A model generated the notes under the pieces. The model was not told the origin of the DNA. It worked only from the letters and a program-made list of their open reading frames with translations, and ran no database searches. Of a stretch of DNA of 64,000 nt, positions 1 to 8,327 are shown in pieces. The stretch lies in assembly GCF_032154225.1 (NCBI RefSeq), contig NZ_JALDYF010000002.1, forward strand, positions 186,001-250,000, read 5' to 3'. Each line of letters begins with the position of its first letter. The first letter of the stretch is position 1. This stretch comes from Psychrobacillus sp032154225 (GTDB lineage: Bacteria; Bacillota; Bacilli; Bacillales_A; Planococcaceae). A program made the translations under genes and the position numbers.

Positions 1-150
1 ATGATAGTTGAGATGGAGCATCCAACAAACGGTCAAACATTTGTAACGAGAATCCCGATAACCTTTAACAAAAGTACTTTTCCTATACGTTCTTACTCTC
101 CAATTCTCGGGGAGCATACGGAAGAGATATTGTCCCATTTAAGGAAATGA
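1..150 (+). CDS. C-terminal end of a CaiB/BaiF family (class III) CoA-transferase, partial
   Basis: This frame is open from the first base of the window to a TGA at 148-150, giving 49 residues. The gene starts upstream of the window. The tail carries the family-typical pattern 'EMEHPTNGQ...R.PI.F' followed by 'SPILGEHTEEIL', which closes most class III CoA-transferases, and no other family I know ends this way. These enzymes move CoA between carboxylic acids in the cytoplasm. The next genes (lactonase, aldehyde and alcohol dehydrogenase, MmgE/PrpD) suggest a carboxylic acid catabolic cluster, but a 460-bp gap with a large palindrome separates this gene from them. The substrate cannot be told from the tail alone. 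Confidence 0.75.
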   Translation: MIVEMEHPTNGQTFVTRIPITFNKSTFPIRSYSPILGEHTEEILSHLRK

Positions 151-612
151 ATATAAAAATCACGTCAGTAAATTATCCTATATCTTGAAAATTTGTGCTA
201 AAAAGTACGTTTTAGTGGATAGTCACTTTGTCTTCTCGCTTGCCGCACCTTGCATGAGCCAACTTGTGTTTCGCCCAAGTGGGTCTCATACTTCGGCTCA
301 TGCGGCCCGACGCGCTTCAGCCTTCAGTAAATCTCTATCTATATAGGTTTGTAATCATATAGCTTAACGATAAAATGGGACGATCCATTTTCTATTTTCA
401 TTTACTTTCCCATCTGTCACTCTACGTTTTAGTTGGAAAAATTTTCAATGGAGGGATATCCTGAAAGTTTCTGACATGCTCCATTGGATTGGAGCCGTTC
501 CCGCGGTAAGCGTCCGACTCTGTAGCGCAAATCCTTGCCGAAACTACTAAATTGAATAAAATGGTTAATCAACACGCGTGTATAAAAATATAACATACTG
601 GAGGAATATATT
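151..612. other. Intergenic region with a nested palindrome and a fragment of repeat family A
   Basis: No credible gene is seen here. Positions 243-305 form a strong GC-rich palindrome: CCGCA (243-247) pairs with TGCGG (301-305), GCATGAGCC (252-260) with GGCTCATGC (295-303), and ACTTG (262-266) with CAAGT (276-280). No T-run follows on the plus strand, so it is not a classical terminator in that direction. Positions 430-530 (TTTTAGTTGGAAAAATTTT, then CCCGCGGTAAGCGTCCG) resemble the ends of repeat family A in reverse orientation, as at 20078-20345 and 55655-55790. The ribosome binding site TGGAGGAAT (599-607) belongs to the next gene. Confidence 0.6.
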
Positions 613-1449
613 ATGTGTAATTCAAAAAAAGTGTACGTTCTTGATACCGGTACGATGAAAATGGATAAAAACTATATGATTTCGATGCACAACCCTGCTA
701 GTATAACTAACCCAGCTCCGAAGGCTGAATTTGTGGAGTTTCCGGTTTTTGCTGTATTAATTGATCATCCAGAAGGGAAAATCTTGTTTGATACAGGATG
801 TAACCCTGATGGTATGGGGGAAGATGGGCGATGGCCTGAAGGTATTCAACAACTTTTTCCTTCATTTCAAAGTGAAGAATGTTATTTAATAAATAGGTTG
901 GAGCAGTTAAAAGTACGTCCAGAAGATATTAAATACGTAGTAGCTTCTCACTTGCATTTAGATCATGCGGGGTGTTTAGAGTTATTTACAAATGCAGAAA
1001 TTATTGTACATGACTCAGAATTGCAAAATGTTATGAAAACGTTTGCAATGACACAAAATATGGGCGCTTATATTTGGGGTGATGTTATGGCGTGGATTAA
1101 AAAGGAATTACGCTGGAGAACGATTAAGCCGACAGAAAAAGAAGTGAAATTAGTAGAGGGAGTTAAAATTATTAACTTTGGCCCTGGGCATGCGTATGGA
1201 ATGTTAGGTTTGCATATTGAATTACCTGGAACAGGGAATCTATTACTAGCTTCAGATGCAGTGTATACAGCAGAGAGCTTAGGGCCACCAGTTAAACCAC
1301 CAGGCATTCTATATGATTCAGTAGGCTATAACTCAACTGTAGAACGTATTAGAAAGTATGCAGAGGAAAATAATTCGACAATTTGGTTTGGTCATGATGA
1401 AAAGCAATTTAAAACAATGATCAAATCTACTGAAGGGTACTACGAATAA
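613..1449 (+). CDS. Metallo-beta-lactamase-fold lactonase (AttM/BlcC and AhlD family)
   Basis: This is a 278-residue cytoplasmic metallo-hydrolase of the N-acyl-homoserine-lactone / gamma-butyrolactone lactonase group. The dinuclear metal site is complete: H113-x-H115-x-D117-H118 in SHLHLDHAG, H193 in FGPGHAYGM, D215 in ASDAVY and H261 in WFGHDE. Members open a lactone ring with water. TGGAGGAAT lies 5 bases before the ATG. It is followed after 29 bp by an aldehyde dehydrogenase and then an alcohol dehydrogenase, the same functional trio as the Agrobacterium attKLM/blcABC gamma-butyrolactone operon. By that context I favour a catabolic role over quorum quenching, but the substrate is inference. 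Confidence 0.85.
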   Translation: MCNSKKVYVLDTGTMKMDKNYMISMHNPASITNPAPKAEFVEFPVFAVLIDHPEGKILFDTGCNPDGMGEDGRWPEGIQQLFPSFQSEECYLINRLEQLKVRPEDIKYVVASHLHLDHAGCLELFTNAEIIVHDSELQNVMKTFAMTQNMGAYIWGDVMAWIKKELRWRTIKPTEKEVKLVEGVKIINFGPGHAYGMLGLHIELPGTGNLLLASDAVYTAESLGPPVKPPGILYDSVGYNSTVERIRKYAEENNSTIWFGHDEKQFKTMIKSTEGYYE

Positions 1450-1478
1450 TAATTTAACTTTTTGAGGTAGGTGATTAT

Positions 1479-2915
1479 ATGTTAGAAAATGGGTCTTTTA
1501 TAGATGAACAAGAATTGATTACAGGTGAAAGAGATATAATCGATGTTTTAAATCCTTATACGCAAGAAAAGATAGGTCATATTCTTTGCGCAAATAAAAA
1601 CGAAGTGATACAAGCGGTGGAAAATGCCCATGATGTATTTCAACATACGATGAAGAAAATGCCTGCGCATAAAAGGAGTCAAATTTTAAGAAATGCGGCA
1701 GTTTTATTAGAAAAGAGATCGGAAGAATTTGCTGAACTCTTAACGTTAGAAGCGGGTAAACCAATTGTCGAAGCACGTGGTGAAGTAGGAAGAGCAATTC
1801 AAGTATTATATTTTGCTGCTGAAGGAACTAAAAATCTCCATGGGCAACAAATTGTATTGGATAATGCAATTGGTGGAGAGCAACAATTTGGTTTTTCTAT
1901 GCGGATTCCTATAGGCGTTGTCGCTGCGATTACACCTTTCAATTTCCCGTTAAATATGGCGTTGCATAAAATTGCTCCTGCCATCGCCGCAGGAAATACA
2001 ATCGTATTGAAGCCAGCAGAAAAAACACCATTTTCTGCTGTTGCTTTATATAAATTATTACGTGAAGCTGGGTTGCCAGCGGGTGCTCTTAATATTATCC
2101 AAGGTACCGGACAAGAATTAGGAGAGTCTCTTGTGACACATCCACTAGTGAGAAAAGTAACTTTTACTGGTAGTGGAGTAGTTGGATGGAAAATTAATGA
2201 AATGGCTAAAGGGAAAAAAGTGACACTTGAATTAGGGTCAAATGCACCAAATATTGTATTTGGAGATGCGGATATTAATAACGCAGTTTCTTCCATTCTT
2301 ATGGGAGGTTATACATTTGCAGGGCAAGCCTGTGTTTCCGCCCAACGTATATTTGTTCATACATCCGTTTATGAAGAGTTTTTAGGTAAGCTAACAGAAA
2401 AAGTATCCCAATTAAAAATGGGTAATCCAAAAGAGGAATCAACCCAGTTAGGTCCAATGATTACACTTGCAGCAGCAGAAAAAGCGGAATCATGGATTCA
2501 GGAAGCTGTTCAATCGGGAGCGGTTATTCGGACAGGCGGGAACAGAAATGGTACTTTCTTAGAACCGACAATTTTGGATCAAGTAGATTTTGATATGAAG
2601 GTCGTATGTGCGGAGGTTTTTGCTCCAATTATTGCAGTAATGCCTTTTGATACGGAAGAAGAGGTAATTGCTTACGCAAACGATTCACGTTATGGACTAC
2701 AAGCCGGGGTATTCACGAATAATATTAACCTTGCAATGCGTATGGCAGAAGCTTTAGAAACTGGAGGAGTATGGATAAATGAAGTTTCTGTGAAAAGATA
2801 TGATCATATTCCTTACGGTGGCGTAAAAGAAAGTGGTATTGGCAAAGAGGGAATCCATTATGCTATAGAAGAGATGACGGATCTGAAATTTATTGGTATG
2901 AAAATTTTACCATGA
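1479..2915 (+). CDS. NAD(P)-dependent aldehyde dehydrogenase
   Basis: This 478-residue protein has full aldehyde dehydrogenase architecture. The NAD-binding region has FNFPLNMALHKIAPAIAAGN and FTGSGVVG; the general base is about E251 in LELGSN; the catalytic cysteine is C285 in FAGQACVSAQR. The SAQR context after the cysteine and the EMTDLKF ending are like the lactaldehyde / succinate-semialdehyde type branch. It oxidises an aldehyde to the acid. The start has a good site, GAGGTAGGTG, before ATG 1479. It sits between the lactonase and the alcohol dehydrogenase with short gaps (29 and 13 bp), so they are probably one transcript. The exact substrate (for example succinate semialdehyde) is not provable here. 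Confidence 0.9.
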   Translation: MLENGSFIDEQELITGERDIIDVLNPYTQEKIGHILCANKNEVIQAVENAHDVFQHTMKKMPAHKRSQILRNAAVLLEKRSEEFAELLTLEAGKPIVEARGEVGRAIQVLYFAAEGTKNLHGQQIVLDNAIGGEQQFGFSMRIPIGVVAAITPFNFPLNMALHKIAPAIAAGNTIVLKPAEKTPFSAVALYKLLREAGLPAGALNIIQGTGQELGESLVTHPLVRKVTFTGSGVVGWKINEMAKGKKVTLELGSNAPNIVFGDADINNAVSSILMGGYTFAGQACVSAQRIFVHTSVYEEFLGKLTEKVSQLKMGNPKEESTQLGPMITLAAAEKAESWIQEAVQSGAVIRTGGNRNGTFLEPTILDQVDFDMKVVCAEVFAPIIAVMPFDTEEEVIAYANDSRYGLQAGVFTNNINLAMRMAEALETGGVWINEVSVKRYDHIPYGGVKESGIGKEGIHYAIEEMTDLKFIGMKILP

Positions 2916-2928
2916 GGGAGTGAAGTTA

Positions 2929-4056
2929 ATGAAAGTAAAATCTGCTATTTTGCGTGTATCGGGTGCTGAAAGACCTTATGCAACAAGTAAACCTATCAAG
3001 ATTGAACAAGTTGACTTAGATTCACCCGAAGCTGGAGAAGTGCTAATCCAAATAAAAGCAGCAAGCTTATGCCATTCTGATTTATCCGTGATAAATGGAA
3101 GCAGACCACGACCACTTCCGATGGCACTCGGTCATGAGGCGGCCGGAATTGTTATTGAAACAGGCGCTGGAGTGACGAACTTCCGTCCAGGAGACAAAGT
3201 TATTTGTGTATTCGTTCCTAGTTGTGGCCAATGTATTCCTTGTGCTGAGGGACGTCCAGCTTTATGCGAACCTGGTGCAGAATCTAATGGCGCGGGTACT
3301 CTCCTTGGAGGTGGTAAACGTATTCACAAAGGGTCTGAAAATATTGGACATCATGTTGGAGTTTCTGCTTTTTCAGAGTATGCTGTCGTTGCACAGAATT
3401 CCTTAGTTAAAGTGGAAGAAGATTTACCTTTTGAAAAAATGGCTTTATTCGGTTGTGCAGTTATAACGGGAGTTGGTGCCGTTGTAAATACTGCTAAAGT
3501 TACCTTGGGAAGCAAAGTTGCCGTTATAGGGCTTGGTGGAATTGGTTTGAGTGCGCTACTCGGTGCAATAGCGGTAGGGGCAAACGAAGTCATCGCAATT
3601 GATATAAACGAGAAAAAATTGAAACAAGCTAAAGAGCTTGGAGCTACCGCTACATTTAATTCAAATGATCCAGATGTGATTGAACAAGTACGTGCTTATA
3701 CGAATGGCGGAGTGCATTATGCATTTGAAACAGCAGGAGTTGTTGCTGCTATGGAAATTGCATATGGAGTGACCAAACGTGGAGGGGTAACTACAACAAC
3801 TGGGTTGCCTCATCCTGAACATAAATTTTCATTTCCTTACGTTACTTTAACTGCAGAAGAACGGACGGTAAAGGGATCGTATGTAGGAAGTAGTGTTCCC
3901 AAAAGAGATATTCCTAATTATATACATTTGATGGAACAAGGACGACTTCCGGTCAATCGCCTGCTATCAAATATTATTTCTTTAGATGAGATTAATGAAG
4001 GATTTGATTTACTGGCTACGGGTGATGCCTCGCGTATTATTATTAAAATGGACTGA
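2929..4056 (+). CDS. Zinc-dependent medium-chain alcohol dehydrogenase
   Basis: This is a 375-residue MDR-superfamily dehydrogenase. The catalytic zinc ligands are C48, H69-E70 (GHEAAG) and C176; the structural zinc lobe has four cysteines (C99, C102, C105, C113). The Rossmann motif GLGGIG is at 201-206. I use ATG 2929 and not the in-frame GTG at 2920, because the ribosome binding site GAGGGAG (2914-2920) abuts the GTG but lies 8 bases before the ATG. In the Agrobacterium gamma-butyrolactone operon an alcohol dehydrogenase converts 4-hydroxybutyrate to succinate semialdehyde, but that enzyme is iron-type, so any match here would be functional and not orthologous. Confidence 0.9.
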   Translation: MKVKSAILRVSGAERPYATSKPIKIEQVDLDSPEAGEVLIQIKAASLCHSDLSVINGSRPRPLPMALGHEAAGIVIETGAGVTNFRPGDKVICVFVPSCGQCIPCAEGRPALCEPGAESNGAGTLLGGGKRIHKGSENIGHHVGVSAFSEYAVVAQNSLVKVEEDLPFEKMALFGCAVITGVGAVVNTAKVTLGSKVAVIGLGGIGLSALLGAIAVGANEVIAIDINEKKLKQAKELGATATFNSNDPDVIEQVRAYTNGGVHYAFETAGVVAAMEIAYGVTKRGGVTTTTGLPHPEHKFSFPYVTLTAEERTVKGSYVGSSVPKRDIPNYIHLMEQGRLPVNRLLSNIISLDEINEGFDLLATGDASRIIIKMD

Positions 4057-4066
4057 GGTGTTATAA

Positions 4067-5443
4067 GTGAACTTAAGTGAGGATATTGCACGTTATGTTC
4101 GCAATATGACTTTTGAGCAATTATCTAATGAAGTCATTCAATATACGAAACTGTGTATTTTAGATTATTATTCGTCCTTGATAAAAGGAAAAGACACAAT
4201 TCCGGTTCAAATGATGAGTGCTGTCATGAGCGAATTAGGTGGTGACTCTCAAGCATCTACAATTACTGGATTTCGAACAAGTGTAACAAATGCAGCATTT
4301 GTAAATGGTGGAGCTAGCCATGCGATAGAATTGGATGATGTTCATAAAGCATCAATTGTGCATGCTGCAACTGTCATTTTGCCAGCAGTACTTGCAATAG
4401 CAGAGTGGAAAAAGTTAACGGGTAAAGAAATAATTACAGCGGTAGTTATTGGTTATGAAATTGCTTTTCGAGTAGGGGAGACGGTATCCCCTTCTCACTA
4501 TTATTATTTTCATAACACAGCTACATGTGGAACCTTTGGAGCAACAGTTGCAGTCGCAAAATTATTGGATTTATCTGAAGCTGAGATTATTGAGGCACTT
4601 GGTAGTGCGGGAACTCAAGCAGCGGGTCTTTGGGAGTTTATAGAAGATAGTGCGATGAGTAAACAACTTCATCCTGGAAAAGCGGCTATGCATGGTGTAT
4701 TAAGCTGTTTATTAGCCCAAAAAGGTTTTACAGGGGCCAAGAAAATATTGGAAGGGCGTCGTGGTTTTTTTGAGGCAATGAGTGAACGGTACGATATAGA
4801 GAAAATGACGAATGGGTTAGGGAGTACACATAAGATACTAGAAAACTCTTTTAAAATACATGCTTCTTGTCGGCATACGCACCCGGCTATGGATTTATTA
4901 TGTACATATCATCGAACATTAGCGACAAAAAATGTGGATGATATTTTGAAGTTAGAAATTGGTACTTATCAAGTTGCGTTGGATATTACAAATAATAATG
5001 ATCCACAATCGCTTTATGCAGCTAAGTTTAGTTTGCAGTTTTGCGCAGCACTAGCGCTATTAAATGGGGCTGGTGGATATACAGCATTCACTGATAGCAC
5101 TTTGCATGATTCTTCCATTAGAGAGATGATGTCTCGAATTGACGTTTTTAGTGATGCAGAAATCGATGCGAAATATCCGATTCAATGGGGAACAAATATT
5201 TCGATATATTGGAAAAACGGAGAAATTGATCGACTACAAAGTTTGTATCCTGTAGGAGACCCAGAAAATCCTGTATCGTCGGACGAACTCATTGCTAAAT
5301 TTCATGAATTAGCTGATTTTTATAATGAAGATGCTAGAGAAGCAATAGTAGATATATTGTTACATTTAGAGCAATACGACGTGCAAATGTTAGTAGAAGC
5401 TGTTCATGGAAGAATTCATATAGGTAAAGCAACTGGATTATAG
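4067..5443 (+). CDS. MmgE/PrpD family protein
   Basis: This 458-residue protein belongs to the MmgE/PrpD superfamily, which includes 2-methylcitrate dehydratase and cis-aconitate decarboxylase. Family landmarks are the early NGGASHAIELDDVH motif, the EIAFRVGE and FHNTATCGTFGA segments, the SKQLHPGKAAMHG motif and the SFKIHASCRHTHPAMD stretch. It starts with GTG 4067, preceded 6 bases upstream by GAGGTG, and follows the alcohol dehydrogenase by 10 bp. It is the last gene before a terminator at 5461-5496. The reaction could be dehydration, isomerisation or decarboxylation of a tricarboxylate-like acid. The partner CoA-transferase upstream favours short-chain acid catabolism, but this is inference. 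Confidence 0.85.
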   Translation: MNLSEDIARYVRNMTFEQLSNEVIQYTKLCILDYYSSLIKGKDTIPVQMMSAVMSELGGDSQASTITGFRTSVTNAAFVNGGASHAIELDDVHKASIVHAATVILPAVLAIAEWKKLTGKEIITAVVIGYEIAFRVGETVSPSHYYYFHNTATCGTFGATVAVAKLLDLSEAEIIEALGSAGTQAAGLWEFIEDSAMSKQLHPGKAAMHGVLSCLLAQKGFTGAKKILEGRRGFFEAMSERYDIEKMTNGLGSTHKILENSFKIHASCRHTHPAMDLLCTYHRTLATKNVDDILKLEIGTYQVALDITNNNDPQSLYAAKFSLQFCAALALLNGAGGYTAFTDSTLHDSSIREMMSRIDVFSDAEIDAKYPIQWGTNISIYWKNGEIDRLQSLYPVGDPENPVSSDELIAKFHELADFYNEDAREAIVDILLHLEQYDVQMLVEAVHGRIHIGKATGL

Positions 5444-5460
5444 AACATTAATTCTTACGA

Positions 5461-5496
5461 AAATCCAATCTGTCGTGGAGATAGGTTGGATTTTTT
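5461..5496 (+). terminator. Rho-independent terminator of the catabolic cluster
   Basis: AAATCCAA (5461-5468) pairs with TTGGATTT (5486-5493), and the T-run continues to 5496. It lies 18 bp after the MmgE/PrpD stop. Confidence 0.8.
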
Positions 5497-5520
5497 ATGT
5501 TCATTAAACTTCCTCCAAGA

Positions 5521-5647
5521 TTGATTATTTCTTTTGCAACATATAATATAGAAGGAACATACTATCTCTTACAAGGGATATGGAAAGTGAATGTTACATA
5601 GAAATGATCAGAAACCTTCTTTTTCATTGGAGAAAGAAGGTTTTTTC
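5521..5647 (+). other. Possible promoter and short terminated leader before the ysoA-like gene
   Basis: TTGATT (5521-5526) and TATAAT (5542-5547), 15 bp apart, could be a promoter. About 65 bp further on, AACCTTCTTT (5613-5622) pairs with AAAGAAGGTT (5633-5642), followed by T's, which is a good intrinsic terminator. The next gene starts only 37 bp later. The transcript would be either a leader with an attenuator or a small RNA of about 100 nt. No alternative antiterminator pairing is evident to me. Confidence 0.4.
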
Positions 5648-5683
5648 TAAACATTATTACATGCACTATGGGGGCTGCTTTTA

Positions 5684-6688
5684 GTGAAAAAGAAACATCG
5701 TAAGTTACAAACAAAAGAGAATTTAATTGTTTTTCCAGGGATGATTGAGAACCTGATAGCGGATGGTCTAGCCTTTGCGGAAAATAATAATTATGTAAAA
5801 GCGGCTGAATGCTTTGATATAGTAAAGCAATATACGGAATTGGATGATATGATTATTAGCGTTTATGTTTTGACTTTATTAGAAACGAGACGATATCTAG
5901 AAGCGAAAGAAATTTGCGAAGAGCTAATGGAAAAAAAATCGCCGATTGCAGAGCAAATTGTAGAAATATATTTGACAATCTTGCTAGATTTGAAGGAATA
6001 TAAAGAAGTAGATAATCTCTTGAATTTATTACTTGCAGACGATAACATCTCGGATGAACGAAAGATGAACTTTGAGCAATTAAAAGACTTAAGTAGCCGT
6101 CTTGCACTTGAACAAACTACTTTCACCGAAGAAGCTGAAATTGAAATAGTACATTTAGAAAAAGAAAAGTTTGCTTTAGATGTATTTACGAAGTTAAGCT
6201 TTATGGAGCAGGAGTTATTGTTACAGAGAGCGTTTGTCCAAAATATTTCAGAAGTAACAATAGAAATAAGTGAAATAGTAGAATGTGAAAAAGTATCTTC
6301 TTCAATTCGAACAATTGCTCTACTTGTTTTAGGGGAAGCAGGGGTTACGAAAGAAGTGACAGTTTCTAAATTTGGAATAAAAGAAAAGGTGAATCCTGCT
6401 GATTTACCAAGTCCAAAAGCTGTTGACCGAATGGATTCTATTGATTTACTTGTGGAAGAAATATTAGAGCAGGACCCATCTAAGCTTGCATTAACTTCTG
6501 GATTAGTTCGACGCCATGCGTATGCATTATTCCCTTTTGATTGGTTAGGTTATGATGATAAAGAAATTGCACAAGCGTATGTAAATTTTGTCGAAGTATT
6601 ATTCGGTGAAGAAAATAAGCAACAAGATGATTTATACGAATTGATTAAATTAGTTGAAGATTCGGTAGAAATAGGAGAAGATGAATAG
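5684..6688 (+). CDS. TPR-repeat protein, YsoA-like
   Basis: This is a 334-residue acidic, helical, soluble protein. Residues about 20-130 show degenerate tetratricopeptide repeats (for example 'AFAENNNYVKAAECFDIVKQY' spaced against 'LLETRRYLEAKEICEEL'). No catalytic motif is visible. The GTG start at 5684 follows GGGGG about 11 bases upstream. Position directly before tig and clpX, and the length, match B. subtilis YsoA (also a TPR protein), so I call it by synteny. TPR proteins mediate protein contacts; a link to chaperone or protease work is suggested by context only. Confidence 0.7.
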   Translation: MKKKHRKLQTKENLIVFPGMIENLIADGLAFAENNNYVKAAECFDIVKQYTELDDMIISVYVLTLLETRRYLEAKEICEELMEKKSPIAEQIVEIYLTILLDLKEYKEVDNLLNLLLADDNISDERKMNFEQLKDLSSRLALEQTTFTEEAEIEIVHLEKEKFALDVFTKLSFMEQELLLQRAFVQNISEVTIEISEIVECEKVSSSIRTIALLVLGEAGVTKEVTVSKFGIKEKVNPADLPSPKAVDRMDSIDLLVEEILEQDPSKLALTSGLVRRHAYALFPFDWLGYDDKEIAQAYVNFVEVLFGEENKQQDDLYELIKLVEDSVEIGEDE

Positions 6689-6690
6689 TG

Positions 6691-6718
6691 TTGAAAGTCT
6701 ATTCATCTATGCTATAAT
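6691..6718 (+). promoter_or_regulatory. Sigma-A promoter of tig
   Basis: TTGAAA (6691-6696), a 16-bp spacer and TATAAT (6713-6718), with TG at 6710-6711 giving an extended -10. It lies about 95 bp before the tig start. Confidence 0.7.
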
Positions 6719-6812
6719 ATACAAGTTGTAAGTATAAATTAGTATACAATCTGAGCTGTCAGTTAAAATACAGATCACAAAATTTTTGTAATTATTTTTG
6801 GAGGTAGAATAT

Positions 6813-8093
6813 ATGTCAGTTAAATGGGAAAAACAAGAAGGAAATACAGGATTATTAACAGTTGAGGTTTCAGCTGAAGAAGTAACAAAAGGTTTAGATC
6901 TTGCGTTTAAAAAAGTAGTAAAACAAATTAATGCACCTGGTTTCCGTAAAGGAAAAATGCCACGTCCAATGTTTGAAAAAATGTATGGTGTGGAATCATT
7001 ATACCAAGATGCACTTGATTTCATCCTTCCAGAAGCATATTCAAATGCTATCGACGAAGCTGGAATTGATCCAGTTGACCGTCCGGAAATCGACATCGTA
7101 ACAATGGAAAAAGGACAAGCTTTAGTGTTTACTGCAACAGTTGTTGTAAAACCAGAAGTTACTCTTGGAGATTACAAAGGACTTGAAGTTACAAAACTAG
7201 ACGTTGAAGTAACGGATGAAGAAATCGAAGAGCAACTTAAAACACAACAAGAACGTTTAGCTGAGCTAGTTGTAAAAGAAGATGCAATCGTTGAAGGCGA
7301 CACTGCTGTTATCGACTTTGAAGGATTCTCTGATGGAGTTGCTTTTGAAGGTGGAGCTGGAACAGATTACGCTTTAGAAATCGGTTCAAACTCTTTCATC
7401 CCAGGATTTGAAGACCAATTAGTTGGCTTGAAAACTGGCGAAGAGAAAGATGTAGAAATTACATTCCCAGAGGAATACCATGCTGCTGAATTAGCTGGTA
7501 AACCAGCAACATTCAAAGTTGCTATTAAAGAAGTTAAAGGGAAAGAACTTCCTGAACTAAATGATGATTTTGCTAAAGAAGTAGATGCTGATGTTGAAGG
7601 TATCGACGGATTACGTGCAAAACTAAAAGAAGTAACTGCTGAAGAGAAAAAACAAACATCTGCACAAAGTCTTCGTGATGACTTAGTAGAAGCAGCAGCT
7701 GCAAATGCAACAATCGATATTCCTGAAGCAATGATCGAGTCAGAAACTGATCGTATGCTACAAGAATTCGGACAACGTCTACAATCTCAAGGTATGAACT
7801 TAGACCTTTACTATCAATTCTCTGGTCAAGATGAAGCTGCTTTACGTGGTCAAATGGCAGAAGATGCTAAGAACCGTGTACAAGTTTCATTAACACTAGA
7901 AGCAATTGCTATTAAAGAAGAGCTTACAGTGAGTGAAGAAGATGTGAATGCTGAGCTTGAAAAAATGTCTGCGCAATTCAATATGCCTTCTGCAGATATT
8001 AGAAAAGCACTTGGTGGTACAGACGTTCTTGAAAACGATCTTCGTTTCCAAAAAACAGTTGAATTTTTAGTTGAAAACGCTAAAATTTCATAA
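6813..8093 (+). CDS. tig: Trigger factor, ribosome-bound chaperone and peptidyl-prolyl isomerase
   Basis: This 426-residue protein has the three trigger-factor parts. The N-terminal ribosome-binding domain carries the signature GFRKGKMP (about 44-51); a central FKBP-like isomerase domain follows (about 150-240, with DTAVIDFEGFSDG and GFEDQLVGLKTGEEK); the C-terminal helical chaperone arm fills the rest. It binds nascent chains at the ribosome exit near L23. The start is ATG 6813 with GGAGGTAG 5 bases upstream; an in-frame TTG at 6798 lies before the ribosome binding site and is rejected. It has its own promoter and a terminator at 8118-8154. Confidence 0.97.
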   Translation: MSVKWEKQEGNTGLLTVEVSAEEVTKGLDLAFKKVVKQINAPGFRKGKMPRPMFEKMYGVESLYQDALDFILPEAYSNAIDEAGIDPVDRPEIDIVTMEKGQALVFTATVVVKPEVTLGDYKGLEVTKLDVEVTDEEIEEQLKTQQERLAELVVKEDAIVEGDTAVIDFEGFSDGVAFEGGAGTDYALEIGSNSFIPGFEDQLVGLKTGEEKDVEITFPEEYHAAELAGKPATFKVAIKEVKGKELPELNDDFAKEVDADVEGIDGLRAKLKEVTAEEKKQTSAQSLRDDLVEAAAANATIDIPEAMIESETDRMLQEFGQRLQSQGMNLDLYYQFSGQDEAALRGQMAEDAKNRVQVSLTLEAIAIKEELTVSEEDVNAELEKMSAQFNMPSADIRKALGGTDVLENDLRFQKTVEFLVENAKIS

Positions 8094-8117
8094 TTTGACG
8101 TAAAAGAGTTATAATAT

Positions 8118-8156
8118 AAAACAAGGCGCAGCTAATTGTCTGTGCCTTGTTTTATC
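8118..8156 (+). terminator. Terminator of tig
   Basis: AAAACAAGGC (8118-8127) pairs with GCCTTGTTTT (8144-8153). The loop is A/T-rich and the 3' arm runs into T's. Confidence 0.85.
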
Positions 8157-8245
8157 TCATACATAGTATTTTTTATCGTATAACAACATAATCGTAATAT
8201 GCTTTCACATTATTCATTTCGTTGTTTATATAAATGAGATATTTT

Positions 8246-8293
8246 TTGAATGAATAAAAGAGAAACGTAATATTTGATTCCTTGAAAGGAATC
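8246..8293 (+). promoter_or_regulatory. Probable clpX promoter with an adjoining dyad
   Basis: TTGAAT (8246-8251), a 16-bp spacer and TAATAT (8268-8273) fit a sigma-A promoter. Directly after the -10 is a dyad, GATTCCTT-GA-AAGGAATC (8276-8293), at the expected transcription start. It could be an operator or a 5' stem in the mRNA. It does not match the CtsR or HrcA operator consensus known to me. Confidence 0.45.
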
Positions 8294-8327
8294 TTGTAAG
8301 ATAATTGCTTGAATAGGGGTGAATATT

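Noticed and set aside
1799..2296. A 165-residue minus-strand frame inside the aldehyde dehydrogenase gene, and similar long antisense frames at 48763-49272 (tgt) and 56449-56961 (recJ)
   Set aside because: They are antisense shadows of well-supported genes, with no independent start signal and no family likeness.
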